NCBI RefSeq assembly: GCF_018263855.1
Contig: NZ_CP073318.1
Location: forward strand, 11,408,001 to 11,472,000
Length of the DNA stretch: 64,000 nucleotides
Reading direction: 5' to 3'
Source: Kutzneria sp. CA-103260
GTDB lineage: Bacteria; Actinomycetota; Actinomycetes; Mycobacteriales; Pseudonocardiaceae
Shown here: piece after piece, positions 8,490 through 16,576 of the stretch
Layout: each line of letters starts with the position of its first letter
Position numbering within the stretch: the first letter of the stretch is position 1
The notes under the pieces: generated by a model
The model's input: the letters and a program-made list of their open reading frames with translations, nothing else
What the model was told of the DNA's origin: nothing
Databases searched by the model: none
Program-made: the position numbers and the translations under genes

Positions 8490-9496
8490 CGTGGTTCAGC
8501 TCCTTTGCTGAGTGTCCGGCCGAGCGCCGCGAGCAGCGCCGCGGGGTTGGTGCGGCGGACCGCGTCCGCCAGTCCGTCGGGCAGGGTCGGGTCGGTGAGG
8601 AACGCGACGGGATCGACCGGCATGAAGGGGTAGTCCGTGCCGAGCACGACACGGTCGGCGCCGACGGTGGTCACCAGGTGACTGAGCAGTCCGGTGTCGA
8701 ACAGCAGGGGGTCGTACCAGAGTCGGCGTGCGGAGGCTGTGGCCGGTTCCGGCATCAGCTCGCGCAACTCCGGCGTGGTCTCCCGTAGGAAGTCGATCCG
8801 GGGCAGCTCTGTGATCAGCGAGCCGCCCCCGTGGCTGGCGAGCACCCGGAGCCCGGGGCGCCTGGCCAGCGCGCCGGTCGTGATCAGTCCGCCGACGGCT
8901 GCTCCGATGCTGAGGGGGAACAGGACGCCGTTGGCGGCCATGGGATGCGGATAGTGCGCCGCCGCCGGGCCGCCGACGGCGTGCACGAACAGCAGCAGTC
9001 CGAGGCGTTCGGCTTCGTCCAGGAAACCGGACCAGGCGGGTGCGTGCAGTGGCGCGATCGGCGGAGTGGCCGGCAGCTCCACACCGGACAGTCCCGCGCC
9101 GGCGACTTCCTCGAGCAGCGCGGTGGCGGCCTCCGGATCGGCCAGCGGGACGACACCGAGCCCCGTGAAGAAGCCGCCGTGGCGCGGCAGCTCGGCTGCG
9201 AGCCAGTCGTTGAACGCCCGAGCGAACGCGAGGCCCTGCCCGGGCGGCGCCCACGGGGCCAGCAGCTCGGGCATGGCCGACAGCAGCTGCCCGGCGTACC
9301 CGGCCGCGAGTGCCGTCTCTCGGCGGTGGTCGAGATCCCACGCCGCTCGCCGTACGCTGCGAAACACGTTGCCCGCGACCACCACGTCACCGGTCTCCGG
9401 TCCCCGGTGGAGCCGCGCCCAACGGGAGTCGGCCGTGGAGAGCTCCGCCAAGAACGGTGTCAAGGCGGGGACCACGTGCGTGTGCAGATCGAGCAC
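8486..9496 (-). CDS. amidohydrolase family protein, ACMSD/resorcylate decarboxylase-like
   Basis: A 336-aa TIM-barrel metal enzyme. The N-terminal DLHTHVVP gives the first HxH metal ligands, mid-protein His residues occur in LFVHAVGG and LASHGGG, and the C-terminal LGTDYPF gives the catalytic Asp. This pattern matches aminocarboxymuconate-semialdehyde decarboxylase and related non-oxidative decarboxylases. The GTG at 9496 is chosen because GGGAGG lies seven bases upstream; a TTG at 9511 is the alternative. It lies between the Rieske beta and alpha genes, with four-base overlap to alpha. It could remove a carboxyl group from the ring substrate or the ring-fission product. Confidence 0.82.
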   Translation of the reverse strand: MLDLHTHVVPALTPFLAELSTADSRWARLHRGPETGDVVVAGNVFRSVRRAAWDLDHRRETALAAGYAGQLLSAMPELLAPWAPPGQGLAFARAFNDWLAAELPRHGGFFTGLGVVPLADPEAATALLEEVAGAGLSGVELPATPPIAPLHAPAWSGFLDEAERLGLLLFVHAVGGPAAAHYPHPMAANGVLFPLSIGAAVGGLITTGALARRPGLRVLASHGGGSLITELPRIDFLRETTPELRELMPEPATASARRLWYDPLLFDTGLLSHLVTTVGADRVVLGTDYPFMPVDPVAFLTDPTLPDGLADAVRRTNPAALLAALGRTLSKGAEPR

Positions 9497-9511
9497 AATG
9501 CCGCCTCCCAA

Positions 9512-10018
9512 TCACAGGATGATGGACACGGTGCCGCCGGCCTCGACGATGCCGTGGACCAGGGTCGCCACACGCTGCCGGACCAGGAAGCTCTCCCCGG
9601 CCGGGACCAGCACGTGCCGGTATGTGCCGAGGAAGTGGTCGAGCTGGCCGAGCCTGGTGCGCACCACATGGAAGTTGGCGTGCACGAGGAGCTCGCCGTC
9701 GCCGCTTTCCACCCTGACGTTGGTGACCAACCGGAGGGTGCGCGAATGCGGGCTTTCGGCGTGCGCGTGCTTGCTCTTCAGACGCGTGACCCGACCTCTC
9801 AACCGGACGTGGTCGTCGTGGATCACCTGGAGGGTGCTTCGGGGGTCGAGGTGGTCCGAACCGGGTGCGGGCACCCGGTACTCCACATCGGGATGCATCA
9901 GGGCCAGCCAGTCGTCGAGCCGCCATGCGTCCAGTAGTGCGGCTTCGTGGTACAGGAACTGTTCCACTTGCTGCTGTAGGTCGGATGCCGTGCTGAACAC
10001 GGCGACGGTGCCGGTCAT
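9512..10018 (-). CDS. aromatic ring-hydroxylating dioxygenase, beta subunit
   Basis: A 168-aa SnoaL-like small subunit that packs with the Rieske alpha subunit. Typical segments are FLYHEAALLDAWRLDDWLALM at the start, then DDHVRLRGRVTRL and RTLRLVTNV. The ATG at 10018 has GGAGG at the right distance. It lies third from the end of the long minus-strand operon, just before the amidohydrolase gene, which separates it from its alpha partner. The length is normal for the family. Confidence 0.92.
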   Translation of the reverse strand: MTGTVAVFSTASDLQQQVEQFLYHEAALLDAWRLDDWLALMHPDVEYRVPAPGSDHLDPRSTLQVIHDDHVRLRGRVTRLKSKHAHAESPHSRTLRLVTNVRVESGDGELLVHANFHVVRTRLGQLDHFLGTYRHVLVPAGESFLVRQRVATLVHGIVEAGGTVSIIL

Positions 10019-10031
10019 CGGTCCTCCGGTA

Positions 10032-10733
10032 TCAGGCTTCGACAGAGACGAGAACATCGGCCAGTTCGTCCGGCCGGGCCAGGAAAGGGCTGTGCGAGCC
10101 ATCGATCCATGTGACCTCGGCGCCGAGACGCTCCCGTGCGGTTCGTTCGGCCCAGGCCCGGGACACCGCACGGTCGGCCCGGCAACCGATGTAGTGCAGG
10201 GGCACGTCGGGAAAGGCTTTCAGCGGCGTGGTTTCGGCGATCGGGGCCGATGACTGCGGGCGCAGGCTGCTCACGGCCGCCACCGCCGTCTCGTGTGGAC
10301 AGTCGTGGTAGAACAACTCGGCCGCGACCGTCGGCGGCCAGGTCGACCTACCCAGTTCGTCGCGTCCCTGGTGCGGCAGGGCTTTGTCGTAGAACCACTC
10401 GGCCATGGGACGAGAGGTGGCGAGCTGGTCCCGCCAGGAGCGGTCCGGCTCCGGCAGCAGCGACGCCAGGAAGACCAGTGCCCCCACGGGAACCAGTTGT
10501 GGCACGAGCGGAATCGCCAGGCCGGCGAGGGAGTGACCGACGACGACGTCGGCGCCGGGTTCCCGGACCGCCGCCGCGATCACTTCCGCGTAGCGCTGCG
10601 CACCGGCCTGTGTGTCGTCGGACGGCAGGTGGACGGCGGAGGCGCTGTGCCCTCGCCGCTCCAGAGCGGCGATCTCGTCCGCCCAGCACCAGGCGCCGTG
10701 CCAGCCGCCGTGGACCAGGACGAAGTGCGTCAT
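10032..10733 (-). CDS. alpha/beta hydrolase (methylesterase-like)
   Basis: A 233-aa alpha/beta hydrolase with an N-terminal HGGWHGAWCW oxyanion region and nucleophile elbow VGHSLAG near residue 77. The C-terminal IDGSHSPFLARPDEL carries the catalytic His. It resembles small plant-type methylesterases and bacterial hydrolases of aromatic clusters. The ATG at 10733 overlaps the tautomerase stop (ATGA). In the pathway it may hydrolyse an ester of the aromatic substrate or a ring-fission ketone product; no motif settles this. Confidence 0.85.
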   Translation of the reverse strand: MTHFVLVHGGWHGAWCWADEIAALERRGHSASAVHLPSDDTQAGAQRYAEVIAAAVREPGADVVVGHSLAGLAIPLVPQLVPVGALVFLASLLPEPDRSWRDQLATSRPMAEWFYDKALPHQGRDELGRSTWPPTVAAELFYHDCPHETAVAAVSSLRPQSSAPIAETTPLKAFPDVPLHYIGCRADRAVSRAWAERTARERLGAEVTWIDGSHSPFLARPDELADVLVSVEA

Positions 10734-10930
10734 GAGGATCCGGCCTGTCGCTCGGCCAGCGTCTGGCCGCCGACGAGGACCTCCGTCGCCGGGACCTCCA
10801 CGATCCACACCCGCACGGACGCCTCCGGCACGGAGATCGCCTCCGCCGCCGCCGAGGAGATGGCCCTGATGAGGGCGTCCTTCTGCGCCGCGGTCCGCCC
10901 GGCTCCGAGGTTCACCTGAATGAACGGCAT
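10730..10930 (-). CDS. 4-oxalocrotonate (2-hydroxymuconate) tautomerase
   Basis: A 66-aa protein starting MPFIQVNLGAGRTAAQK. Pro-1 after Met removal is the catalytic base of the 4-OT family, and length and N-terminus fit the family. A GAGGAGG precedes the ATG. It sits between the oxalocrotonate decarboxylase and an alpha/beta hydrolase, in the order tautomerase, decarboxylase, hydratase expected for the 4-oxalocrotonate branch of meta-cleavage. It would ketonise 2-hydroxymuconate made by the dehydrogenase at 12688. Confidence 0.9.
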   Translation of the reverse strand: MPFIQVNLGAGRTAAQKDALIRAISSAAAEAISVPEASVRVWIVEVPATEVLVGGQTLAERQAGSS

Positions 10931-10941
10931 GATTCCTCCTC

Positions 10942-11712
10942 CTACTCCGCTCCGAGAGTGACGCTGCCCAGCCCGTTGATCGTCGCGGTGACCGTGCCGC
11001 CCGGCCGGAGCGGCACGGGGGCGGTGAGCCCGCCGGAGAGCACGACCCAACCCGCCTCCAGCCGCTGCCGGCGCAGGCCCAACTGGTTGGCCATGAACGC
11101 GACCGCCGCCGCCGGATGCCCCATCACCGCCGCCCCGGCCGCCGACTCGACGACTTGTCCGTCTACTTCGAGCACACACCCGGTGAGCGTGAGATCCCGC
11201 GCCGGCGGGGTGAAATCGTCCCCCAGCGCGAAGACCGCGGACGACGCGTTGTCGGCGATCGCGTCCAGGTGCTTGAACGAGAAGCCTTCGTAGCGGCTGT
11301 CGATGACGTCGAGCGCGGGACAGACGCACCGGGTCGCGGCGAGCACGTCCGCCACCGTCACCCCAGGTCCTTCCAGGGCCTCGCCCAACACGAACGCGAT
11401 CTCCGGCTCGACCCGGGGATGGATCAGCTCCTTGAGTCGCAGCCGGCTGCCTGACGGCCTCAGCATGCCGCCGGTGACCAGCCCGTAGAGGGGCTTGTCC
11501 ACACCCATCGCGCGCTGCTTGGCCTTGCTGGTGAGGCCCAGCTTGCCACCGACCAGCCGCTCACCTCGGGCCAGACGCAGCCGAACGAGCTCGTTCTGCA
11601 CCTGATAGGCGGTTTCGACGCTGTCCAGGCCGTCGCCGGTCAGCGGGCTCACCGGCGCGCAGCCGGTCGCGGCCTGGTCCAGCCGGTCCGCCCACGCGGT
11701 CACCTCACTCAT
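10942..11712 (-). CDS. 4-oxalocrotonate (2-oxo-3-hexenedioate) decarboxylase
   Basis: A 256-aa member of the hydratase/decarboxylase family with GGKLGLTSKAKQ, HPRVEPEIAFVLGE, VIDSRYEGFSFKH and VVLSGGLTAPVPLRPG. The KQRAMGVD/YGLVTGGM features and the YEGFSF segment resemble decarboxylases (XylI/DmpH type) more than hydratases. It should convert 2-oxo-3-hexenedioate to 2-hydroxypenta-2,4-dienoate and probably complexes with the adjacent hydratase, as the family does. The start overlaps the hydratase stop (ATGA). Confidence 0.85.
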   Translation of the reverse strand: MSEVTAWADRLDQAATGCAPVSPLTGDGLDSVETAYQVQNELVRLRLARGERLVGGKLGLTSKAKQRAMGVDKPLYGLVTGGMLRPSGSRLRLKELIHPRVEPEIAFVLGEALEGPGVTVADVLAATRCVCPALDVIDSRYEGFSFKHLDAIADNASSAVFALGDDFTPPARDLTLTGCVLEVDGQVVESAAGAAVMGHPAAAVAFMANQLGLRRQRLEAGWVVLSGGLTAPVPLRPGGTVTATINGLGSVTLGAE

Positions 11713-12527
11713 GCCGCAGCCCCCTCGGTGACCTTCGCGGAGCGGAAGGAGACCCCGACGTGCCCGAGGTGCTCGAAGTCGGCCCGCACGGTGTCGCCGG
11801 GCTCCATGCCGACCGCGCGCGTGCAGGTGCCCGGCATGATCAGGTCGCCGGCGTTGAGCACACCACCGTGGCTCGCGATCGTGTTGGCGAGCCAGGCGAC
11901 GGCCTGCGCCGGATTGCCGAGCACGGCGCCGCTCGCCCCGGTCTCCACGATCTCTCCGTTACGCCGCAACACCACACCGATGAGCCGGGGATCCAGATCG
12001 GACACCGGTGTCCGCGTGCCGCCGAGCACCACCTTTGCCGAGGAGGCGTTGTCCGCCACGGTGTCGACGATCCCGATCCGCCAGTCCTCGATCCGCGAGT
12101 CGATGATCTCCAACGCCGGCAGCACGAACGCGGTCGCCCCGAGCACGTCGGCCACCGTCACGCCCGGGCCACGCAGCGGCGCGTCGAGCACGAACGCCAA
12201 CTCGGGCTCGACCCGCGGCGCGATGAGCTCGTCGACCGCGAGGGGTTCCCCTTCGGGATGGAACATCGACGCCAGCAGGTGCCCGAAGTCGGGTCGCTCG
12301 ACGCCGAACTGCCGCTGCATCACGCGTGCGGTCAGCCCGACCTTGTGTCCGCGCACCCGATCGCCGGCGCCCGTTCGCAGCCGGACTCCCTCCAGCTGGA
12401 TCCGGTAGGCGTCGTCGATGTCCGCGTCCGGATGCCGGCCGCTGATCGGCTGGATCGGCGCGGACCGCCGCTCCGCGTCCCACAGCTCGCCCGCGAGCCG
12501 GCGGATGTCCTCGTCACTGAGTGCCAT
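11709..12527 (-). CDS. 2-keto-4-pentenoate (2-hydroxypentadienoate) hydratase
   Basis: A 272-aa first gene of the long minus-strand catabolic operon. Family segments are GHKVGLTARVMQRQFGV, PRVEPELAFVLDAP, LEIIDSRIEDWRIG and DNASSAKVVLG. The IEDW/IVDTVADNASS pattern fits hydratases of the XylJ/DmpE/MhpD type. It would add water to 2-hydroxypentadienoate to give 4-hydroxy-2-oxovalerate. The expected next enzymes, the aldolase and acylating acetaldehyde dehydrogenase, are not in the window. The divergent region upstream holds two copies of the cluster motif. Confidence 0.87.
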   Translation of the reverse strand: MALSDEDIRRLAGELWDAERRSAPIQPISGRHPDADIDDAYRIQLEGVRLRTGAGDRVRGHKVGLTARVMQRQFGVERPDFGHLLASMFHPEGEPLAVDELIAPRVEPELAFVLDAPLRGPGVTVADVLGATAFVLPALEIIDSRIEDWRIGIVDTVADNASSAKVVLGGTRTPVSDLDPRLIGVVLRRNGEIVETGASGAVLGNPAQAVAWLANTIASHGGVLNAGDLIMPGTCTRAVGMEPGDTVRADFEHLGHVGVSFRSAKVTEGAAA

Positions 12528-12571
12528 GCGGTCAGACTCGGTGCTCCACTGAACACAGTCAGCACGACGGT

Positions 12572-12614
12572 CCGCGCAGTGGACCGCTCGGATTGCACAC
12601 CGCCCAGTGGACCG
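12572..12614. promoter_or_regulatory. candidate IclR operator, tandem sites B1 and B2
   Basis: Two direct repeats, CCGCGCAGTGGACCG (12572-12586) and CCGCCCAGTGGACCG (12600-12614), start 28 bp apart. They lie between the divergent hydratase (start 12527) and aldehyde dehydrogenase (start 12688) genes. A related inverted half, CTCCACTG, lies at about 12544-12551. One base separates site B2 from site A at 5498. The repetition at both divergent promoters suggests a common regulator, most simply the cluster's IclR protein. Confidence 0.5.
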
Positions 12615-12687
12615 ACGCCTGGATCAGGCCGCGGCGGTGCCGGATAGTCCCGCACGAACCGAACCGTTCCGCAAGGGAGAGTGGGCA

Positions 12688-14133
12688 ATGGCGACCAGTG
12701 CATCCCTGTTCATCGACGGCCGCTGGGCGGCTCCGTCCGGCGACGCGACGATCACCGTGCGTTCGGCACGGACCGGTCGGCCGCTCGGCTCGGCGGTCTC
12801 CGCGACACCCGACGACGTCGACCGGGCAGTGGCGGCCGCCCGCCGGGCCTTCGACAATCCGACCGGCTGGTCCGCGTGGGCGCCCGAGGAGCGCGCGGAG
12901 TGTCTCGACCGACTGGCCGACGCCCTGGAGAAGCGGGCCGAGCAGACGGTGCGGCTCGTGAGCGAGCAGAACGGCATGCCGATCTCGGTGTCCAGCCAGA
13001 TCGAGGGAGGATTTCCCGGCGCCATGCTGCGGTACTACGCCGGCCTGGTCCGCGAGCAGCCGGTCGAGACCAGCCGGCCCGGGATGTTCGCCGGCACGAC
13101 CCGGGTCCACCGCGAGCCGGCGGGCGTTGTCGCGGCGATCTCACCGTGGAACTTTCCCCAGACCCTGGCCGCCCAGAAGTACGCTCCGGCGCTCGCAGCG
13201 GGCTGCACCGTCGTGCTGAAACCCGCTCCGGAAACGGCGCTCGACGCCAAGGCGGTGGCCGAGTCGTCGCTGGAGGCCGGTCTTCCGCGCGGTGTGCTGA
13301 ACGTGGTCTCAGCCGAGGCCGACACGAGCGCCTACCTCGTCGGCCATCCCGGCGTGGACATGGTGGCCTTCACCGGCTCCACCGCGATCGGAAAGCGGAT
13401 CGCCCAGATCTGCGGTCCACTGGTACGGCCCGTGACCCTGGAGCTCGGCGGCCGCTCCGCCGCCGTCATCCTCGACGACGCCGACCTCGACCTGAGCCGC
13501 GCCGGCCAGGCGCTGTTCGGGGCGATGCTGATCAACAACGGCCAGACCTGTTTCCTCTCGACCCGCATCCTGGCCCCGCGCAGCCGCTATCGAGAGGTCA
13601 TCGACACCATTGCCGCGTTCGCGGGTTCGCTCACCGTCGGCGACCCCCTGGACCCCGCCACCCAGATCGGCCCGCTCGTGACGGAACGGCATCGCGCGGA
13701 GGTAGAGGCCGCGGTGGCGAAGGGAATCGCGGACGGCGCCCGCCTGGTCGCTGGGGCCGGGCGTCCCCCGGAGCTGGATGAGGGGTGGTACTTCCAGCCG
13801 ACCGTGCTCGCCGACGTCGACAACCGCTGGGACATCGCTCGTGACGATGTTTTCGGGCCGGTGCTCACGATCACCGAGTACGAGGACGAGGACCACGCCG
13901 TGGCGTTGGCCAACGACTCCGACTATGGCCTCGCCGGAACCGTCTGGACAGCATCACCCGACCGGGGTCTGTCCGTCGCCCGGCGAATCCGCACCGGCAG
14001 CGTCGGCGTGAACGGCTACCTGCCCGATCTCGGGGCGCCCTTCGGCGGCGTCAAGAACAGCGGGATCGGCCGCGAGCTGGGCCCGGACGGACTCGCGGCC
14101 TTCCAACGAACGAAGTCGATCTACCAGCTGTGA
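12688..14133 (+). CDS. aldehyde dehydrogenase (2-hydroxymuconic semialdehyde dehydrogenase-like)
   Basis: A 481-aa NAD(P)-dependent aldehyde dehydrogenase. It has ISPWNFPQ (about 151-158), FTGSTAIGKRI (228-238), the general base E252 in LELGG and the catalytic C288 in NNGQTCFLSTR. The C-terminus has the PFGGVKNSGIGRELG signature. The ATG at 12688 follows a purine-rich AAGGGAGA. It is divergent from the hydratase-decarboxylase-tautomerase operon, so it fits the step from hydroxymuconic semialdehyde to 2-hydroxymuconate that feeds the tautomerase. A hairpin follows its stop. Confidence 0.88.
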   Translation: MATSASLFIDGRWAAPSGDATITVRSARTGRPLGSAVSATPDDVDRAVAAARRAFDNPTGWSAWAPEERAECLDRLADALEKRAEQTVRLVSEQNGMPISVSSQIEGGFPGAMLRYYAGLVREQPVETSRPGMFAGTTRVHREPAGVVAAISPWNFPQTLAAQKYAPALAAGCTVVLKPAPETALDAKAVAESSLEAGLPRGVLNVVSAEADTSAYLVGHPGVDMVAFTGSTAIGKRIAQICGPLVRPVTLELGGRSAAVILDDADLDLSRAGQALFGAMLINNGQTCFLSTRILAPRSRYREVIDTIAAFAGSLTVGDPLDPATQIGPLVTERHRAEVEAAVAKGIADGARLVAGAGRPPELDEGWYFQPTVLADVDNRWDIARDDVFGPVLTITEYEDEDHAVALANDSDYGLAGTVWTASPDRGLSVARRIRTGSVGVNGYLPDLGAPFGGVKNSGIGRELGPDGLAAFQRTKSIYQL

Positions 14134-14139
14134 ACCGCC

Positions 14140-14170
14140 GCCGGCCGCCCCCTTCCTGCGGACGGCCGGC
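14140..14170 (+). terminator. candidate terminator hairpin after aldehyde dehydrogenase
   Basis: Arms GCCGGCCG (14140-14147) and CGGCCGGC (14163-14170) flank a 15-nt loop, starting 7 bp after the stop at 14133. There is no T-tract, as is common in high-GC actinomycetes. The rest of the 14134-14376 spacer shows no gene. Confidence 0.45.
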
Positions 14171-14376
14171 CCGGTCCGGTGGCGGACCACAATGGACAGA
14201 CCAGGCAGGCGGCCGTGAGCCGTCGTTGTCGTTCAGACGCCGCCGGCCCGGAATTCCGTGGGCGTCTGCTCGGTCCGGCCGGGGAACTCCGCGCCGTTCG
14301 CCGTGACCTCTCCGGAACGCGAGCATCTCCCACTTTTTCACCTGCGCGTACGTGCCGTCCGACCCGGGTCCGTCGA

Positions 14377-15078
14377 TCACACCAGGTTCGGGTAGATCGC
14401 GCCGACACCGACCGAGAGCCCGGCCCTGATCTTCCGGGTGAGGTCGTCCGCGATGACCTCGTAGTCGTCAGCCGCGATGCCCTCCACCGTCAGCTTGGCG
14501 ATGTCGGCCGGGTTCGCCTTGGGGGCGGTGACATGCGCGGCCATTTCGGTGTCGATGTAGCCGACATGCAGACCGCTGACCCGAATTCCGCGGGGCGCGA
14601 GCTCCAGCCGCAGTGCGTTGGTCAGCTGCCACTCCGCGCCCTTGGCCGCAGAGTAGGCGCCCGTGGAGGAATCAGCGGCGCACCACGACAGCACAGACAG
14701 CACGTTGAAGACGGCCCCACCGCCGCGCGCCTCGATCTGCGGCACGAACGCACGGATCACGTCAAGGGTGCCGAAATAGTGGGTGTTCATCTCCAGCTGG
14801 ATCTTGGCCAGTTCGCCGGTAAGCAGCGGCGTGCTGGTGGAGATGCCGGCGTTGTTGATCAGCAGAGTGACATCGCCGGTCGCCTTGGCCGCGGCTGCGA
14901 CGGAGGCCGGGTCGGTGATGTCCAGCGCGAGCGGGACCGCGCCGGGCAGGTCGACGCTGTCTGGGTTGCGCGCCGCGGCGTAGACCTTGGCGCCGCGGCT
15001 GAGCAGTTCGGCGGCGAGGGCACGGCCGAGGCCGCGGTTGGCACCGGTGACCAGGGCGGTGCTGGTCGCGATGTCCAT
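14377..15078 (-). CDS. SDR family oxidoreductase
   Basis: A 233-aa short-chain dehydrogenase. The NAD(P)-binding TGANRGLG is at residues 11-18, NNAG at about 75-78, the catalytic Ser in the NVLSVLS stretch (about 125-131), and Y142-x3-K146 (YSAAK). It acts as a cytoplasmic NAD(P)-dependent oxidoreductase of unknown substrate. It is divergent from the HxlR regulator at 15162 and shares a 27-bp operator-like region with it. A decayed second copy of this same pair is recognisable at 20630-24246, where the SDR begins MDITTSIALFTGANRGLG. Confidence 0.9.
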   Translation of the reverse strand: MDIATSTALVTGANRGLGRALAAELLSRGAKVYAAARNPDSVDLPGAVPLALDITDPASVAAAAKATGDVTLLINNAGISTSTPLLTGELAKIQLEMNTHYFGTLDVIRAFVPQIEARGGGAVFNVLSVLSWCAADSSTGAYSAAKGAEWQLTNALRLELAPRGIRVSGLHVGYIDTEMAAHVTAPKANPADIAKLTVEGIAADDYEVIADDLTRKIRAGLSVGVGAIYPNLV

Positions 15079-15109
15079 GTCGGACCTCCAAGAAGACTGG
15101 ATTGGTAAA

Positions 15110-15136
15110 ACCTACCCAACCGTGCCTGAGTAGGTT
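15110..15136. promoter_or_regulatory. candidate HxlR operator
   Basis: Inverted repeat AACCTAC (15110-15116) and GTAGGTT (15130-15136) with a 13-bp spacer. It sits between the divergent SDR (start 15078) and HxlR (start 15162) genes. This geometry and position are typical for HxlR/DUF24 regulators controlling a divergent oxidoreductase. Confidence 0.55.
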
Positions 15137-15161
15137 ATGTCAACTCAGATATCCTGTCCTT

Positions 15162-15656
15162 ATGGCGACATCACGCACCGACCTGGCCAACTTGATCTGT
15201 TCGATCGCGCGCAGCCTGGAAGTGGTCGGTCCACGCTGGACCCTGTTGATCATGCGCGAGGCGCTGTCCGGCAAAACCCGCTTCGCGGAGTTTCGCGACG
15301 TGCTCGGCATCGCCCCGGATGTGCTGTCCGAGCGGCTGAACACGCTGGTCAAGCACGGCGTCTTGACCAAGCAGCCCTATCAGGAGCACGGCAGCCGGGC
15401 ACGATTCGGCTATCACCCGACCCCGGCCGGACGCGAGCTGGTGACCGTGATCGGCGCGCTGCAGCAGTGGGGTGACATACACCTACCACGCAAGGAGGGG
15501 CCCTCCATGCAACGACGCAGCCGCCTCGACAACAGCCCGCTGCACGTCGGATTCATCAACGCGCACGGGAACGAAGTTGGCATCGATAATGTCGACTTCG
15601 TCAAGACCGCTGCGCATCCGCTGGGATCACCTCCTGCGCGCCCACCGGCCGATTGA
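15162..15656 (+). CDS. HxlR family transcriptional regulator
   Basis: A 164-aa winged-helix regulator. The HxlR core spans about residues 8-105: ARSLEVVGPRWTLLIMREAL, FAEFRDVLGIAPDVLSERL, then GVLTKQPYQEHGSRARFGY and TPAGRELVTVIGALQQWGD. There is an unusual C-terminal extension of about 50 residues. The start at ATG 15162 places the conserved core at the usual distance. It probably autoregulates and controls the divergent SDR gene through 15110-15136. A second, decayed HxlR in the window is its close relative. Confidence 0.9.
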   Translation: MATSRTDLANLICSIARSLEVVGPRWTLLIMREALSGKTRFAEFRDVLGIAPDVLSERLNTLVKHGVLTKQPYQEHGSRARFGYHPTPAGRELVTVIGALQQWGDIHLPRKEGPSMQRRSRLDNSPLHVGFINAHGNEVGIDNVDFVKTAAHPLGSPPARPPAD

Positions 15657-15779
15657 CCTGTTGTCCGGTTGCCGGCGTCACTATTTGGCTCGAGGTTCCG
15701 GCCAGTCGCCGGCAGGTTCTTGCCTCGACGGTCCAACAACATCGGGTGCCGAACCCGCCGGTTTAGGCATGTCGACGAA

Positions 15780-16283
15780 TCAGCCTTCTTGAGCGTCCGG
15801 AGCGGGCTGCAGGATCGACACCACCGTGTCCGCGGGCGTCACGGCATGGCCGGCAGCGCAGCGTACCTCGGTCACGACCCGCTCGCCGCAGCCCGCATGG
15901 CTTAGCGCAACCATCTTCTCGGACTCACGCGGCAGTCGGTCCCCAAGGCGCGTGAGCGCCGCGATGATCGGGAAAACCTCCAGTCCGCGTTCTGTGACGG
16001 CGTACTCGTATCGGGTCCGTTGGCCCGGCACCTGATACGGCCGGCGTTCCAGCAGGCCGCTATCGACGAGCTGGCGCAGGCGCTGAGATGCGACCGCCGG
16101 GGTCACTCCGGCTCGGCGGGCGAGATCGTCAAACCGCGCTGCGCCGTAGAAGACCTCACGCAGCAACGTCATCGCCGAACGAGTGCCGATCAGGTCGAGC
16201 GCCCGCTCCATGGGGCACCAGTCCGCCGCCGTCCAGCTATCCCGATCGGACAGCGGTGGTGCCAGCCTGAAGAAGTCGTTCAT
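15780..16283 (-). CDS. HxlR family transcriptional regulator (second)
   Basis: A 167-aa HxlR/DUF24 winged-helix protein. Its core is CPMERALDLIGTRSAMTLLRE, FDDLARRAGVTPAVASQRL, LLERRPYQVPGQRTRYEY, with recognition helix near residues 45-65. The C-terminal tail contains CGERVVTEVRCAAGH, with two or three Cys. It starts at ATG 16283 rather than the longer in-frame extension, because the HxlR core then starts at about residue 25 as usual. It diverges from the SMP-30-type gene at 16577 and is its probable regulator. Confidence 0.88.
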   Translation of the reverse strand: MNDFFRLAPPLSDRDSWTAADWCPMERALDLIGTRSAMTLLREVFYGAARFDDLARRAGVTPAVASQRLRQLVDSGLLERRPYQVPGQRTRYEYAVTERGLEVFPIIAALTRLGDRLPRESEKMVALSHAGCGERVVTEVRCAAGHAVTPADTVVSILQPAPDAQEG

Positions 16284-16576
16284 CGTGCCTCCGGTCGCCT
16301 GGCTTCCTCCCAATATAGCCAGAGGTGCGGCGGCAACCAGCTTGCATCGATGCGCGACTGAGCACCGGTGCGGCGGCCGCGGTGATCGCCGCCAGCGTCG
16401 GGCCAGTCGTAAGGCGGCGAGCTCAAGCTGTCGGCGTGAGGGACGGCTCGACGGTCGGCAGCGGCCGTCCAGCTCACTCCTAGTACCGTAGTGTGCTAAC
16501 TTCTGTTTGGTCAAGTCAGGGAGGGGTAGCTCACTTCCTGGCGAGATCCACCGCCTGCCCGTGGTACCCGTTGAAC

